Assembly: GCA_910573755.1 (NCBI GenBank)
Contig: CAJTBO010000001.1
Location: forward strand, 186,001 to 250,000
DNA from: Lachnospiraceae bacterium
Lineage (GTDB): Bacteria > Bacillota > Clostridia > Lachnospirales > Lachnospiraceae
DNA length: 64,000 nt
Direction: 5' to 3'
The number at the start of each line of letters is the position of its first letter. Position 1 is the first letter of the stretch. Positions 25,504-34,008 of this stretch are shown one piece after another. A program made the translations under genes and the position numbers. The notes under the pieces were generated by a model that made no database searches, had not been told where the DNA came from, and saw only the letters and a list, made by a program, of their open reading frames with translations.

Positions 25504-26233
25504 CTATATACGCCCCCTTCTCCTCGTCGCTTATGATCACGCCCTTTTTCAGCGTTACCACCCGCTTCTCCATCTGGTTCACGATCTCCTTATTATGGGT
25601 CACCACAAGAACGGTAGTCCCGCTCTTATTGATCTCATCCAGCATATTCATGATTTCCCAGGAGTTTTTGGGGTCCAGGTTACCGGTAGGCTCATCGCAT
25701 AAGAGCAGCGTCGGTTCATTTACCAGCGCTCTCGCCAAAGCCACCCTCTGCTGTTCGCCGCCGGAGAGTTGTTTCGGTTTCGCCTTATATTTTCCGGCAA
25801 GCCCCACCGAGGCAAGGATCGCCGGCACGTTTTTCCGCATCTGCTTTGTGGGGGTCAGTACGATCCTCTGCGCAAAAGCTACATTTTCGTAGACATTCCT
25901 GTCCTTCAGCAGCCGGAAGTCCTGAAACACGATACCGATATTACGCCGGAATTCCGGTATCTTCCGGTGCCTGATCCTGTTCAGGTCATATCCCAGCACC
26001 TTGACATTCCCCTCTGTCGCCGTCAGTTCCCTGAGCAGCAGCTTGATCATTGTGGATTTTCCGGACCCGCTGTCCCCCACGATAAATACAAACTCTCCCG
26101 GTTTGATCCTCAGACTGATATCATTCAAAGCAGGCGAGCCGGTCTCATAAGACTTGCTCACATGTTCCAGCAAAATAATATCCCTGTCGCCGTTTCTTCT
26201 TTTCCGCTTCTTTCTTACCGCTTTTTCTGCCAC
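25493..26233 (-). CDS. ftsE: Cell division ATP-binding protein FtsE
   Basis: The 246-residue ABC ATPase has Walker A GDSGSGKST near residue 53, signature LSGGEQQRVALARAL near residue 150 and Walker B TLLLCDEPTGNLD near 170. The H-loop histidine follows in VVTHN. An extra basic N-terminus (KKRKRR) and a slightly long C-terminus exceed the common 228 residues. The start is GTG at 26233 with an AAAGGG site. It pairs with FtsX; ATP hydrolysis in the cytoplasm opens the extracellular hydrolase partner. Confidence 0.93.
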   Translation of the reverse strand: MAEKAVRKKRKRRNGDRDIILLEHVSKSYETGSPALNDISLRIKPGEFVFIVGDSGSGKSTMIKLLLRELTATEGNVKVLGYDLNRIRHRKIPEFRRNIGIVFQDFRLLKDRNVYENVAFAQRIVLTPTKQMRKNVPAILASVGLAGKYKAKPKQLSGGEQQRVALARALVNEPTLLLCDEPTGNLDPKNSWEIMNMLDEINKSGTTVLVVTHNKEIVNQMEKRVVTLKKGVIISDEEKGAYIDED

Positions 26234-26305
26234 TTTATATCCCTTTCTTCTGTGACCTGATTTTTAATCTGCTGTCCTAAACACTTCCTATATGTAAGTG
26301 ACGGT

Positions 26306-27388
26306 TTAGTAATCAAATGTTTCCATATATTTCATATATTTTACGACCATCAACGCGATCTTAAAAGTGATGGCGTCCTCAAACACCCGAAGATCCAGCC
26401 CCGTTGCCTTCTGCAGCTTATCCAACCGGTATACCAGCGTATTTCTGTGGATAAAGAGCTGTCTGGAGGTCTCCGATACATTCAGGCTGTTTTCAAAGAA
26501 CTTATTGATCGTTGTCAGGGTCTCTTCATCAAAATCATCCGGGCTCTTTCCGCCGAAGATCTCCCTGATAAACATTCTGCAGAGGGGGATCGGAAGCTGA
26601 TAGATCAGGCGGCCGATGCCAAGTTCACTGTAAGCCACCACATTCCTGTCACTGAAGAATATCTTCCCTACATCCAGCGCCATCCGCGCCTCTTTATAGG
26701 AGCGGCTCACGTCTTTGATCTCCTTTACGACCGTTCCGTAGGCTACCCTGACATTTTTCATGCCCTCTTTCACCAGAAAGCTTTCCAGCCCTGTTGCCCC
26801 CCTATCTATTTCGGCAGGCGAATCGCCCTCGCTCAGATCCCTTACCACAATAACATTATTTTCATCCACCGCCGTGATAAAATCCCGGCTGTTGGTATTT
26901 CCGCTGCGCACGACCTCCAGCACATTGCAGTCTTTTGTGCTGTCTGTCTCCACGATCATCACCACCCGCCTGACATCCGCCTGAATATGCAGCTTTTTCG
27001 CGCGGCTGTATATATCCACCAGCAGCAGATTATCCAGCAGCAGGTTCTTAATGAAATTATCTTTATCAAACCTTTCTTTATAGGCTACCAGAAGGTTCTG
27101 GATCTGAAAAGCTACCATCTTTCCTACCATATAGACGTCTTCCCCGGAACCGCCGGCGATCAGTATGTATTCCAGCTGCTGCTCGTCGTATATCTTAAAA
27201 TACTGATACCCCTGAATTTCCTGGGAATCAGCCGGAGACTGGGCAAATTCCATGGCAGGCTTTTCACATTCATACATACTTACGGTAGCTGCAACTTCTT
27301 TTCCGTCAATGTCCATGATGCAAAGTTCTACTCTTGCAATCGCTTTTAACCCTTCGATAGTATTCTGTAAAATCTGGTTTGAAATCAT
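26306..27388 (-). CDS. PucR/CdaR-family transcriptional regulator
   Basis: The ATG at 27388 gives 360 residues. An N-terminal sensor segment (residues 1-130; IARVELCIMDIDGKEVAATV) is followed by a GGDEF-like middle region. The C-terminal PucR helix-turn-helix (NVSETSRQLFIHRNTLVYRL, near 310-330) resembles CdaR, the regulator of sugar diacid use. The earlier ATG at 27442 falls on the -10 box and can be dismissed. It lies upstream of ftsE in the same direction with a 72-bp gap but has its own promoter. No target operon is evident in the window. Confidence 0.85.
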   Translation of the reverse strand: MISNQILQNTIEGLKAIARVELCIMDIDGKEVAATVSMYECEKPAMEFAQSPADSQEIQGYQYFKIYDEQQLEYILIAGGSGEDVYMVGKMVAFQIQNLLVAYKERFDKDNFIKNLLLDNLLLVDIYSRAKKLHIQADVRRVVMIVETDSTKDCNVLEVVRSGNTNSRDFITAVDENNVIVVRDLSEGDSPAEIDRGATGLESFLVKEGMKNVRVAYGTVVKEIKDVSRSYKEARMALDVGKIFFSDRNVVAYSELGIGRLIYQLPIPLCRMFIREIFGGKSPDDFDEETLTTINKFFENSLNVSETSRQLFIHRNTLVYRLDKLQKATGLDLRVFEDAITFKIALMVVKYMKYMETFDY

Positions 27389-27440
27389 CTTTTTCCTTCC
27401 CTCCTGCAGGCGCACCGGATCTTTATGATGTATGTGCTCC

Positions 27441-27469
27441 ATTATACATTTTTAACAATACATTTTCAC
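27441..27469 (-). promoter_or_regulatory. Promoter of the PucR/CdaR-type regulator
   Basis: On the minus strand GTGAAA (27464-27469), 17 bases, TATAAT (27441-27446). Confidence 0.55.
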
Positions 27470-27695
27470 CCCGTAAAAGGCTTTTTTCGCAATCTAATTT
27501 CTATTCTAAAACAAGTGCACAAATAAATCTACCTTTTTTCAAACATTTTTTGTTTGTTTTTTTAATAATCTCCTGAAATTTGTATAATTTTAACAATAGT
27601 CAACCTATACAAATAACATTTATTTCCTCTGCTGCCATCTTTATACAGTAAAACAGCCCCCTTCTGTCCCGTCAGAAGAGAGCCTGCCTCTCACT
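27470..27695. other. AT-rich intergenic stretch with a terminator-like hairpin
   Basis: About 300 bases separate the regulator start at 27388 from the GT26-like gene end at 27696. Apart from the regulator promoter, the only structure seen is a wobble-rich 11-bp hairpin at 27655-27685, followed on the minus strand by TGTTTT. It would end the GT26-like transcript. The remaining part is AT-rich with no convincing ORF. Confidence 0.5.
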
Positions 27696-28436
27696 TTACT
27701 CGGATTCCGTATCATATTCTTCCGTAATTTCTTCTCCGGCATTTTCCGATTCCTCTGTCTGCCCTTTCTCATTTGCATGATACTCCAGCAGCTGCCGCTG
27801 AAAAAGATGATGATACCACTTACTGAGAACCTTTTTCAAAAAAGGTTCTTTCCTGCTGCCCAGCACCATCTGGGGGTCCAGCCCGAGCCAGATATCCGCA
27901 TTCAGTATCTTTTTCATCCTCTCTATCAGTCTTCCCTGCCGGTCAAACTGCAGCCAGGAGATAATGGCAGTCGGTGCAAGAGTATTGATCCGGTTGGCCT
28001 CGTCATCCCACTCCTCCGGTGCGCCTCCTATGATACCGCTGCCTGCGATATTTAAATCCTCCCGCAAAAGCCTCAGGTCAAACTCCAGCTTTTCCAGATC
28101 CTCCTCCGATTCCGCAAGCAGATAAAGAGGTTCTTTCTCCCGTCCCAGACGTTGTAAAACCTCTTTGATATAATCCTGATCTTCCACCTCACGAATGCGG
28201 TCCTTTGCCTTGATACCTGCCTGTTTCGCAATTTCCGCATTACTCCAGATAATCAGGTCCGCATCCCTGATCCATTCCTGCTGCTCTGCCAAAACTCCGG
28301 CCCCCACCAGAATCTTCGCAGAAATAAAAAGAATCGTGTTCAGACTGCCGCTTCCTAAGAATCTATCCGTAATGCCGATAGCTTCCCGCAGAGAATAGTC
28401 CGTCAACGTCATCCCCGGTAAATTAATTTTTTGCAT
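27696..28436 (-). CDS. Degenerate WecG/TagA/CpsF (GT26)-like protein
   Basis: The 246-residue protein follows the GT26 layout. A beta-strand block is LNTILFISAKILVGA near residue 34, then WIRDADLIIWSNAEIAKQAG near residue 60, and an IISWLQFDRQGRLIERMKKI segment near 158 in place of the usual glycine-rich GxPxQE motif. The catalytic Asp-Gly expected after DADLII is changed to Ser-Asn. An acidic tail (EESENAGEEITEEYDTESE region) is added. It may bind a nucleotide sugar or polyprenyl lipid without transferring, or do something else. It stands alone with its own hairpin terminator. The family call is moderately sure. Confidence 0.6.
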   Translation of the reverse strand: MQKINLPGMTLTDYSLREAIGITDRFLGSGSLNTILFISAKILVGAGVLAEQQEWIRDADLIIWSNAEIAKQAGIKAKDRIREVEDQDYIKEVLQRLGREKEPLYLLAESEEDLEKLEFDLRLLREDLNIAGSGIIGGAPEEWDDEANRINTLAPTAIISWLQFDRQGRLIERMKKILNADIWLGLDPQMVLGSRKEPFLKKVLSKWYHHLFQRQLLEYHANEKGQTEESENAGEEITEEYDTESE

Positions 28437-28541
28437 ACCGCTCCCTCTGCGAAAAATGCATGTCCTTTACATCTTTCGTATATATGCGTTCAGTATAGCA
28501 GATATAGTATCATTTGGCAAGCCAGCCCTATCCACCAGAAT

Positions 28542-29122
28542 TCAGTTCCCCTCCGAAATTTGTTCCTTATATTCGCTGGGGCTCATTCCCGTTTCCTCTT
28601 GAACACTCTGCTGAAATATCTGCTGCCTTCGTATCCGCACAGGTCACTGATCTCAGACAAACGCATATCCGGCTTATCCTGAATCAGAGTTTTTGCGAAT
28701 TCTATTTTCTTTTTTGTGATATATTTATTCATCGACATGCCAGATTTTTTCTTAAACAATCTGGACAGATAAGCATAGTTATAGCCAAACTCTTCTGCCA
28801 CCTGCTCCATACTGTCAATCGACAGAAACTTTTCATCTATATAATCAATAAGCCTTGTCTCTTTATCCTCCTCATCCCCTTCGCAATTCAGACTTTCAAT
28901 TTTTGTTAAAAGTTGCCCGAACAGTTCTTCCTTCGAGATAGAGATGCTGATGCTTCTCATCATCTCCCCCTGAACCTCCTCGATATTCTCTCTCCCATAT
29001 TCCTGTTCCGAAAATTCCAGCAGACGGCATACATAAACACATATCCTTGCAATACCGTCCTGTGTCACCTGACTGCTTTTCAGGAATTTAAAGATCATCC
29101 GGATCTCATATCGGTAAGTCAT
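28542..29122 (-). pseudogene. Degenerate YesN-type response regulator: no receiver domain, frameshifted C-terminus
   Basis: The frame from 29122 encodes a helical linker (residues 1-70) and an AraC-type DNA-binding domain (about 85-178, with EFGYNYAYLSRLFKKKSGMS). It stops after YFSRVFKRKRE. Reading one base later from about 28599 restores the expected ending EETGMSPSEYKEQISEGN, finishing at 28542, so one base seems lost. The phospho-receiver domain that should fill the first 120 residues is absent. The start overlaps the sensor kinase by 17 bases. The gene is probably decayed, or makes a short constitutive DNA-binding protein. Confidence 0.7.
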
Positions 29123-30866
29123 CTTTCCTGTTCCTCTTTCCGATGATCACGCTCCCACGGTTTTCTTCAATCTGATACAACATGCTCTCTTTTCCGTAGA
29201 ACAACTGCATTCTGGCATACACATTCACCAACCCCATTCCGTTGATCTGATTTGACAGCACATTTTCACTTTTCAGTCCCTCTTCACACTTTCTCATGAT
29301 CTCTGCCTTTTTCTCATGCGAGAATCCGGCTCCGTTATCACCCACCTGAATCGCCCAGCCTCCGCTCTCTTCCATAATCCCTTTTACCAGAATCTCCGGC
29401 CGGTTCCGGTTGCAGTACTTGAATGCATTTTCAACCAGAGGCTGTACTGTCAGTTTCGGAATCCGGATTTTCATCATCTCCAACGGAATATCAATTCTGA
29501 CATAACTTTCCGGAAATCTCTCCTTCATAATATCGACATAGTTTTCCACATGCCGGATTTCTTCATACAAGTTCACACCCTCCGGATTATCTGCCGAAAT
29601 ATACCGGAACATGCCGGTCAGATTCATACAGATCCGATAAATCCTCTCATTGCCCTCCTCCTCTGCCAGACTCGTAATATTCATCAATGTGTTGAACAGA
29701 AAATGGGGCTGCATCTGCGCCTGCAGCGCCAGCAGCTTTGCATGAAGCTCATACTCTTTCAATGCGATGATCTCCTGCAGCGATTCCTGCAGATCATCAC
29801 TCATCTCCTTGACGGAATGTGACAGCATCTGCAGTTCCTCAATATCCGTTTCCACTTCCTCATAGCCTCTGCCCTCTTTCAGGTTGATCTTACCTACCCG
29901 CTCGCAGATCATGCTGATAGGTTCTGATATCTGCTGTGAAACCCTATACGTCATCCACAGGATAATTCCGACAAAGCCGCATCCTGCAAGCAATGCCAAC
30001 ACCCAAAAAGCCAGACGCATACGAAGATGATCACCGGAATTCTTCATGTAGATAACCGTCAGATTCCCCTCAAAAAGTTCCCTCACACTGATAACATCCG
30101 ACTTCAGCGTACCGCCCCTGAAATCCTCCTTCAGGTATTCCGTCATATCTATCCGGCTTTCCTGATACAATGCATTACCGTCCTGATCAAAAATATTGAT
30201 CTGTACCGCACTGCTGTCCCCCGACAGTTTTTTCATGTCATTGACAAAATCTTCCGTCTCAACCTGAATCTCCAAAATCTGTTTACCGTTCAGATACTGA
30301 TTTTTCAGATCCATACTTCTCGACAGTGTGATATAGGAACCGTCCCCATCATTTTCTTCTGAGCCCGAAAATGCCAGATAGTCATTCTGTTCCAGATACT
30401 TTACAACCGGTTTTTCATTACGTACAAGCGTATCATATGTATGAATCTGCGCCGGATCTATCTGGTGGATATGGTATCGCCTCCCCATCCAGATATAATA
30501 ACTGTCGTTTACTATGATCCCTACATTGTAACTCTTCTGAAACATTTTATAGGCATCCCGATACAATTGTGAGAAGGATTCCGTTGTACTCTTTCCGTCT
30601 GCATATTCCTGCGGCAACTGGATGACTGCGGTCTTTTTAAACGTCTGGTCGTTCATGAGTTCCATAGAAAAAGCATTCATTTCCTCAAAATAATTCTGCA
30701 CATTTTCGTCGATGCTATTGATCAACTGTTCCTGTGTATCTTCAAAATTCCTGTGGATCATAAATGCCATGAACCCAATGGAAATACTCAGTAACACGAT
30801 CATAAAGCATATAAACCAACCGATATATGCCCGGAATAATTTCTGAGATAACAAATGCTTTTTCAC
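29106..30866 (-). CDS. YesM-type sensor histidine kinase
   Basis: The 586-residue protein has a first membrane span (about 15-37), a large extracellular sensor (40-275), a second span (282-305) and a HAMP region. The kinase core follows. The H-box QMQPHFLFNTLMNI near residue 387, N-box LVENAFKYCN near 480 and G-box VGDNGAGF near 515 are intact. The start is GTG at 30866. It lies after the sugar ABC operon in the same direction. Such kinases usually control nearby sugar uptake genes through a YesN regulator, but here the partner gene is damaged. Confidence 0.9.
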   Translation of the reverse strand: MKKHLLSQKLFRAYIGWFICFMIVLLSISIGFMAFMIHRNFEDTQEQLINSIDENVQNYFEEMNAFSMELMNDQTFKKTAVIQLPQEYADGKSTTESFSQLYRDAYKMFQKSYNVGIIVNDSYYIWMGRRYHIHQIDPAQIHTYDTLVRNEKPVVKYLEQNDYLAFSGSEENDGDGSYITLSRSMDLKNQYLNGKQILEIQVETEDFVNDMKKLSGDSSAVQINIFDQDGNALYQESRIDMTEYLKEDFRGGTLKSDVISVRELFEGNLTVIYMKNSGDHLRMRLAFWVLALLAGCGFVGIILWMTYRVSQQISEPISMICERVGKINLKEGRGYEEVETDIEELQMLSHSVKEMSDDLQESLQEIIALKEYELHAKLLALQAQMQPHFLFNTLMNITSLAEEEGNERIYRICMNLTGMFRYISADNPEGVNLYEEIRHVENYVDIMKERFPESYVRIDIPLEMMKIRIPKLTVQPLVENAFKYCNRNRPEILVKGIMEESGGWAIQVGDNGAGFSHEKKAEIMRKCEEGLKSENVLSNQINGMGLVNVYARMQLFYGKESMLYQIEENRGSVIIGKRNRKDDLPI

Positions 30867-30937
30867 AGTGCCCCGTTCCCCCTATGTCAGCTCCCTGCCT
30901 TTTGCCTTTGCGATACAACTACTATAGCATATCCGGG

Positions 30938-32230
30938 TCACCTTTTACAGGCATCACTTTTTGTCTCATCCGGAGCCCAGACCTCCCTGCAGAACTCGTC
31001 CATATAAATTGTTTTTCCTGTAACTCGGGATTGCTCTGCAGCCAGCGCGATCAAATGGCTCTCCACCGACGATTCCGCACCAGACAGCATAAATGCCCCG
31101 TTCGTTCTCACGGTTTTTAAGAATCCCCTTACAAATTTCTCATCACTTCCGCTGTGACCGGAATTTCCGACTTTGACAATATGCTTTGTTCTGTTTCCCG
31201 TCAAAAAGTCCCTGGCTTCAATCTCATTTTTTTCCATGTCACAGACAATCTGTCCTTTTGTTCCCATAATATTCATGATGCGGCTTCCCTCATAGGTAAA
31301 TGCACACATCGTAAAACTTACGGTAATCCCGCCTTCAAACTGGAGGTTTACAACCTGATGATCCACCACATTATTATCGCATCGGTATACACACCTTCCA
31401 TACGGCCCGGTCTTTAACGCCTCCGCCACTGCATCCGCTGTTCCCTCCAGTGCAACAACCTTGCGGATTGTCTCCGAATACCATTCCTCATCATCGCAAT
31501 AAATCTTCTTTGCACTGTAAGGGCAGCTCTCTTCCACCGCACAATCCAAAAGGCAATTGTATCCCGCCCCTTCCGGAGCCTCTTCCTCCCGGAAATGTTT
31601 CAGGGAGCCGAAAGAAGAGACCGCCATACACGGCTTTCCGACAAGCCATGCCAGAATATCCATATCATGACAGGATTTCTGAAGGATCATCGGACTGGCC
31701 TCCTCCGAATTCCGCCAGTTTCCCCGCACAAAACTATGTGCCTGATGCCAGTATCCCACACACTCAATATGCTGGATAGATATAATATCCCCGATCACCG
31801 CGGAATCGATCACCTCTTTCAATTTTGTAAAAAACGGTGAATACCGAAGTACATGGCAGATTGTCAGGGTCCGGTCATATTTTTTTGCAAGTTTTCCCAT
31901 TTCAATGCAGTCTCTTGCCGATGGAGACATCGGCTTTTCACACATCACATGATACCCGGACTTCAAAGCCTGTTTTACCGGTTCCGTATGCATGCGGTCC
32001 TGCGTACAAATCATCGCACAGTCCGCGATCTTCCCCTTCTCAAGCAACGGCTTCCAATCATCAAAGACAAACCCTCTCTCAATCTGATGTCTCCGCGCAA
32101 ATGCCTCTCTTCTTGCCGCATCGGACTCTGCCACTGCAACTATTCTCAATTCATTCGGGTGCGTCAATGCATACTCAGCATATACCTGCGCCCCCCGCTG
32201 TCCCGCTCCTATTAAAACTGCTGTTATCAT
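30938..32230 (-). CDS. Gfo/Idh/MocA-family oxidoreductase
   Basis: The 430-residue protein has an N-terminal Rossmann fold (AVLIGAGQRGAQVYAEYA, residues 4-21) and the family motif CEKPMSPSARD near residue 95. A C-terminal alpha/beta domain holds a cysteine-rich insert, LLDCAVEESCPYSAKKIYC near 228. It would use NAD(P) to oxidise or epimerise a sugar or glycoside. It starts four bases after the upstream permease gene, so it belongs to the ABC operon and probably acts on the imported sugar. The insert is shared by a subset of the family. Confidence 0.87.
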   Translation of the reverse strand: MITAVLIGAGQRGAQVYAEYALTHPNELRIVAVAESDAARREAFARRHQIERGFVFDDWKPLLEKGKIADCAMICTQDRMHTEPVKQALKSGYHVMCEKPMSPSARDCIEMGKLAKKYDRTLTICHVLRYSPFFTKLKEVIDSAVIGDIISIQHIECVGYWHQAHSFVRGNWRNSEEASPMILQKSCHDMDILAWLVGKPCMAVSSFGSLKHFREEEAPEGAGYNCLLDCAVEESCPYSAKKIYCDDEEWYSETIRKVVALEGTADAVAEALKTGPYGRCVYRCDNNVVDHQVVNLQFEGGITVSFTMCAFTYEGSRIMNIMGTKGQIVCDMEKNEIEARDFLTGNRTKHIVKVGNSGHSGSDEKFVRGFLKTVRTNGAFMLSGAESSVESHLIALAAEQSRVTGKTIYMDEFCREVWAPDETKSDACKR

Positions 32231-32233
32231 CTC

Positions 32234-33061
32234 TTACCCCTTCACTGAGCCCGCGGTCATACCGCTGATAATATATTTCTGTCCAAAAAGATATACAACC
32301 AGAATCGGAAGTATTGCATAAATGATAGTCACACTTACCAGATTCCAACTTGCCGTATAGGTTCCAAAGAAATTATATACCTTCTGCACGATCACTGCTT
32401 TATCCGGATCCGGCAGCGTATACAACGGAATCTGGAAATCATTCCAGACATTTAAAAAATTGACCATGATCACCGTCACTGTGGCAGGTTTTAAAAGCGG
32501 GAATATAACCCGGAAAAAAATTGTCATTGCTCCCGCTCCATCCACCACAGCCGCTTCATCCATTTCTTTCGGTATCCCTGTAATAAATCCATAATACAGA
32601 AATACACTCAGCGGCATGATCAGCGCGATGCATACGAGGATCGTTCCCTGAAGTGTATTATAAAGCCTCAGCACCCGCAATACTTTTACGATAGACACCA
32701 TACTCACCGGGACCATCAGGCCCATTGCAAAAAATCGATAAGCAAACTGATTCCCTTTTGTCCTGTTTCTGCAAAGGACATATGCGCACATGGAAGATGC
32801 CAGCACCGTAACGACAACGGATACTGTACTTATGATCAGACTGTTCCCCAAAGCATGCAGAATATCTCCCTGTTCCCAGACAGTCCGCAGATTTTCAAAA
32901 TGCCACTCCGCCGGAATTGTCAGCTGCATATTAATTGCTTCCGTTTTTGTCTTAAATGCATTAAACACTACGATCAAAAATGGAACAATGACAATGAGAG
33001 ACAGTATCCAGAACAGGATTTCTTTCATTATAAGCCGGATTTTCCGCTTTTTTGTTTTCAT
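32234..33061 (-). CDS. Sugar ABC transporter permease (MalG/AraQ type)
   Basis: The 275-residue protein has about six membrane helices. The EAA loop that docks on the ATPase is DEAAVVDGAGAMTIFFRVIF near residue 168. It is the second permease of a CUT1 carbohydrate transporter. It follows the first permease by 11 bases. The operon has no ATPase gene, so a shared MsmK/MalK-type ATPase elsewhere must power it, as is usual in Firmicutes. Confidence 0.9.
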   Translation of the reverse strand: MKTKKRKIRLIMKEILFWILSLIVIVPFLIVVFNAFKTKTEAINMQLTIPAEWHFENLRTVWEQGDILHALGNSLIISTVSVVVTVLASSMCAYVLCRNRTKGNQFAYRFFAMGLMVPVSMVSIVKVLRVLRLYNTLQGTILVCIALIMPLSVFLYYGFITGIPKEMDEAAVVDGAGAMTIFFRVIFPLLKPATVTVIMVNFLNVWNDFQIPLYTLPDPDKAVIVQKVYNFFGTYTASWNLVSVTIIYAILPILVVYLFGQKYIISGMTAGSVKG

Positions 33062-33072
33062 CTCTCCCTCCT

Positions 33073-33945
33073 TTACTCATCCTGATCATCTCTCAGTTTC
33101 AACACCAGAAGTCCGGCAACCGCAGTGATCACAAACAAAATCACCCCATACGCGGAAGACATTCCGTACAATTTCTTGCCGAACTCTCTGAATACCAATG
33201 TATTGATCAGCTCTGTAGACCCGCTTGGTCCGCCGCCCGTCAATACAAAAATAATGTCAAAAGCTTTCAGTCCCTGAGACAGTGACAATAAAAGATTGAT
33301 GATCAACGACGGAATGATCCTTGGCAATGTGATAAAGATCAGCTGCTGCATTTCATTTGCACCATCCACCGCCGCCGCCTCATAATAAGTCTTATCGATC
33401 AGCTGGAGTCCTGCCAGATAAATCACCATATGATATCCGACCTGTCTCCAGATTTCTACAAACATCGTTGTTCCAAGCGCTGTACTCTTCGTTGTCAACC
33501 ATGATCTCGTCAGATTTTCAAATCCCAGTACGATCAAAAGCTGATTGGCAAATCCGTTCTTCATGAAAACGGAGCCGAAAATCAGGCCGATGATCAGAGG
33601 AGACAACATCGCCGGCAGAAAAAAGATCGCACGCAGAATATTTCTTGTTTTCAATCCCTCATTAAATGCCAGCGCCAGCAAAAACCCGACAATATTCTTA
33701 AAAAACGTTGTTACCGCTGCAAAGAACAGTGTCCGGAAGATCACTCTGATCAGTTCCTTATTCTGAAAAATTTTTATATAATTGTCCAAACCCACAAATT
33801 TGACAGTTTCTCCCGTCATTTTTATTGCATTCCAGTTTGTAAAGGAATAGACAAAATTCAGAATAACAGGAATAATGAACAAAAGTATGTAGAAAAACAA
33901 AGCCGGATAAGTAAAATAGCTTTTATATATTTTTTTACGATACAT
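33073..33945 (-). CDS. Sugar ABC transporter permease (MalF/UgpA type)
   Basis: The 290-residue permease has about six spans and an EAA loop as YEAAAVDGANEMQQLIFITL near residue 192. SFTNWNAIKM near residue 34 is typical of MalF/UgpA homologues. It comes directly after the binding-lipoprotein gene, with a hairpin between them that would lower its expression relative to the receptor. Confidence 0.9.
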   Translation of the reverse strand: MYRKKIYKSYFTYPALFFYILLFIIPVILNFVYSFTNWNAIKMTGETVKFVGLDNYIKIFQNKELIRVIFRTLFFAAVTTFFKNIVGFLLALAFNEGLKTRNILRAIFFLPAMLSPLIIGLIFGSVFMKNGFANQLLIVLGFENLTRSWLTTKSTALGTTMFVEIWRQVGYHMVIYLAGLQLIDKTYYEAAAVDGANEMQQLIFITLPRIIPSLIINLLLSLSQGLKAFDIIFVLTGGGPSGSTELINTLVFREFGKKLYGMSSAYGVILFVITAVAGLLVLKLRDDQDE

Positions 33946-33967
33946 GCTTCATCCCCTTCTTCAAAAT

Positions 33968-33993
33968 TGGAGTGGAACATAAGCTCCACTCCA
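33968..33993 (-). terminator. Intercistronic hairpin after the sugar-binding lipoprotein gene
   Basis: TGGAGTGGA and TCCACTCCA pair perfectly around an eight-base loop, with ATTTT following on the minus strand. It fits partial termination or mRNA 3' protection. Confidence 0.6.
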
Positions 33994-34008
33994 TTTTATT
34001 TTGTTCCT

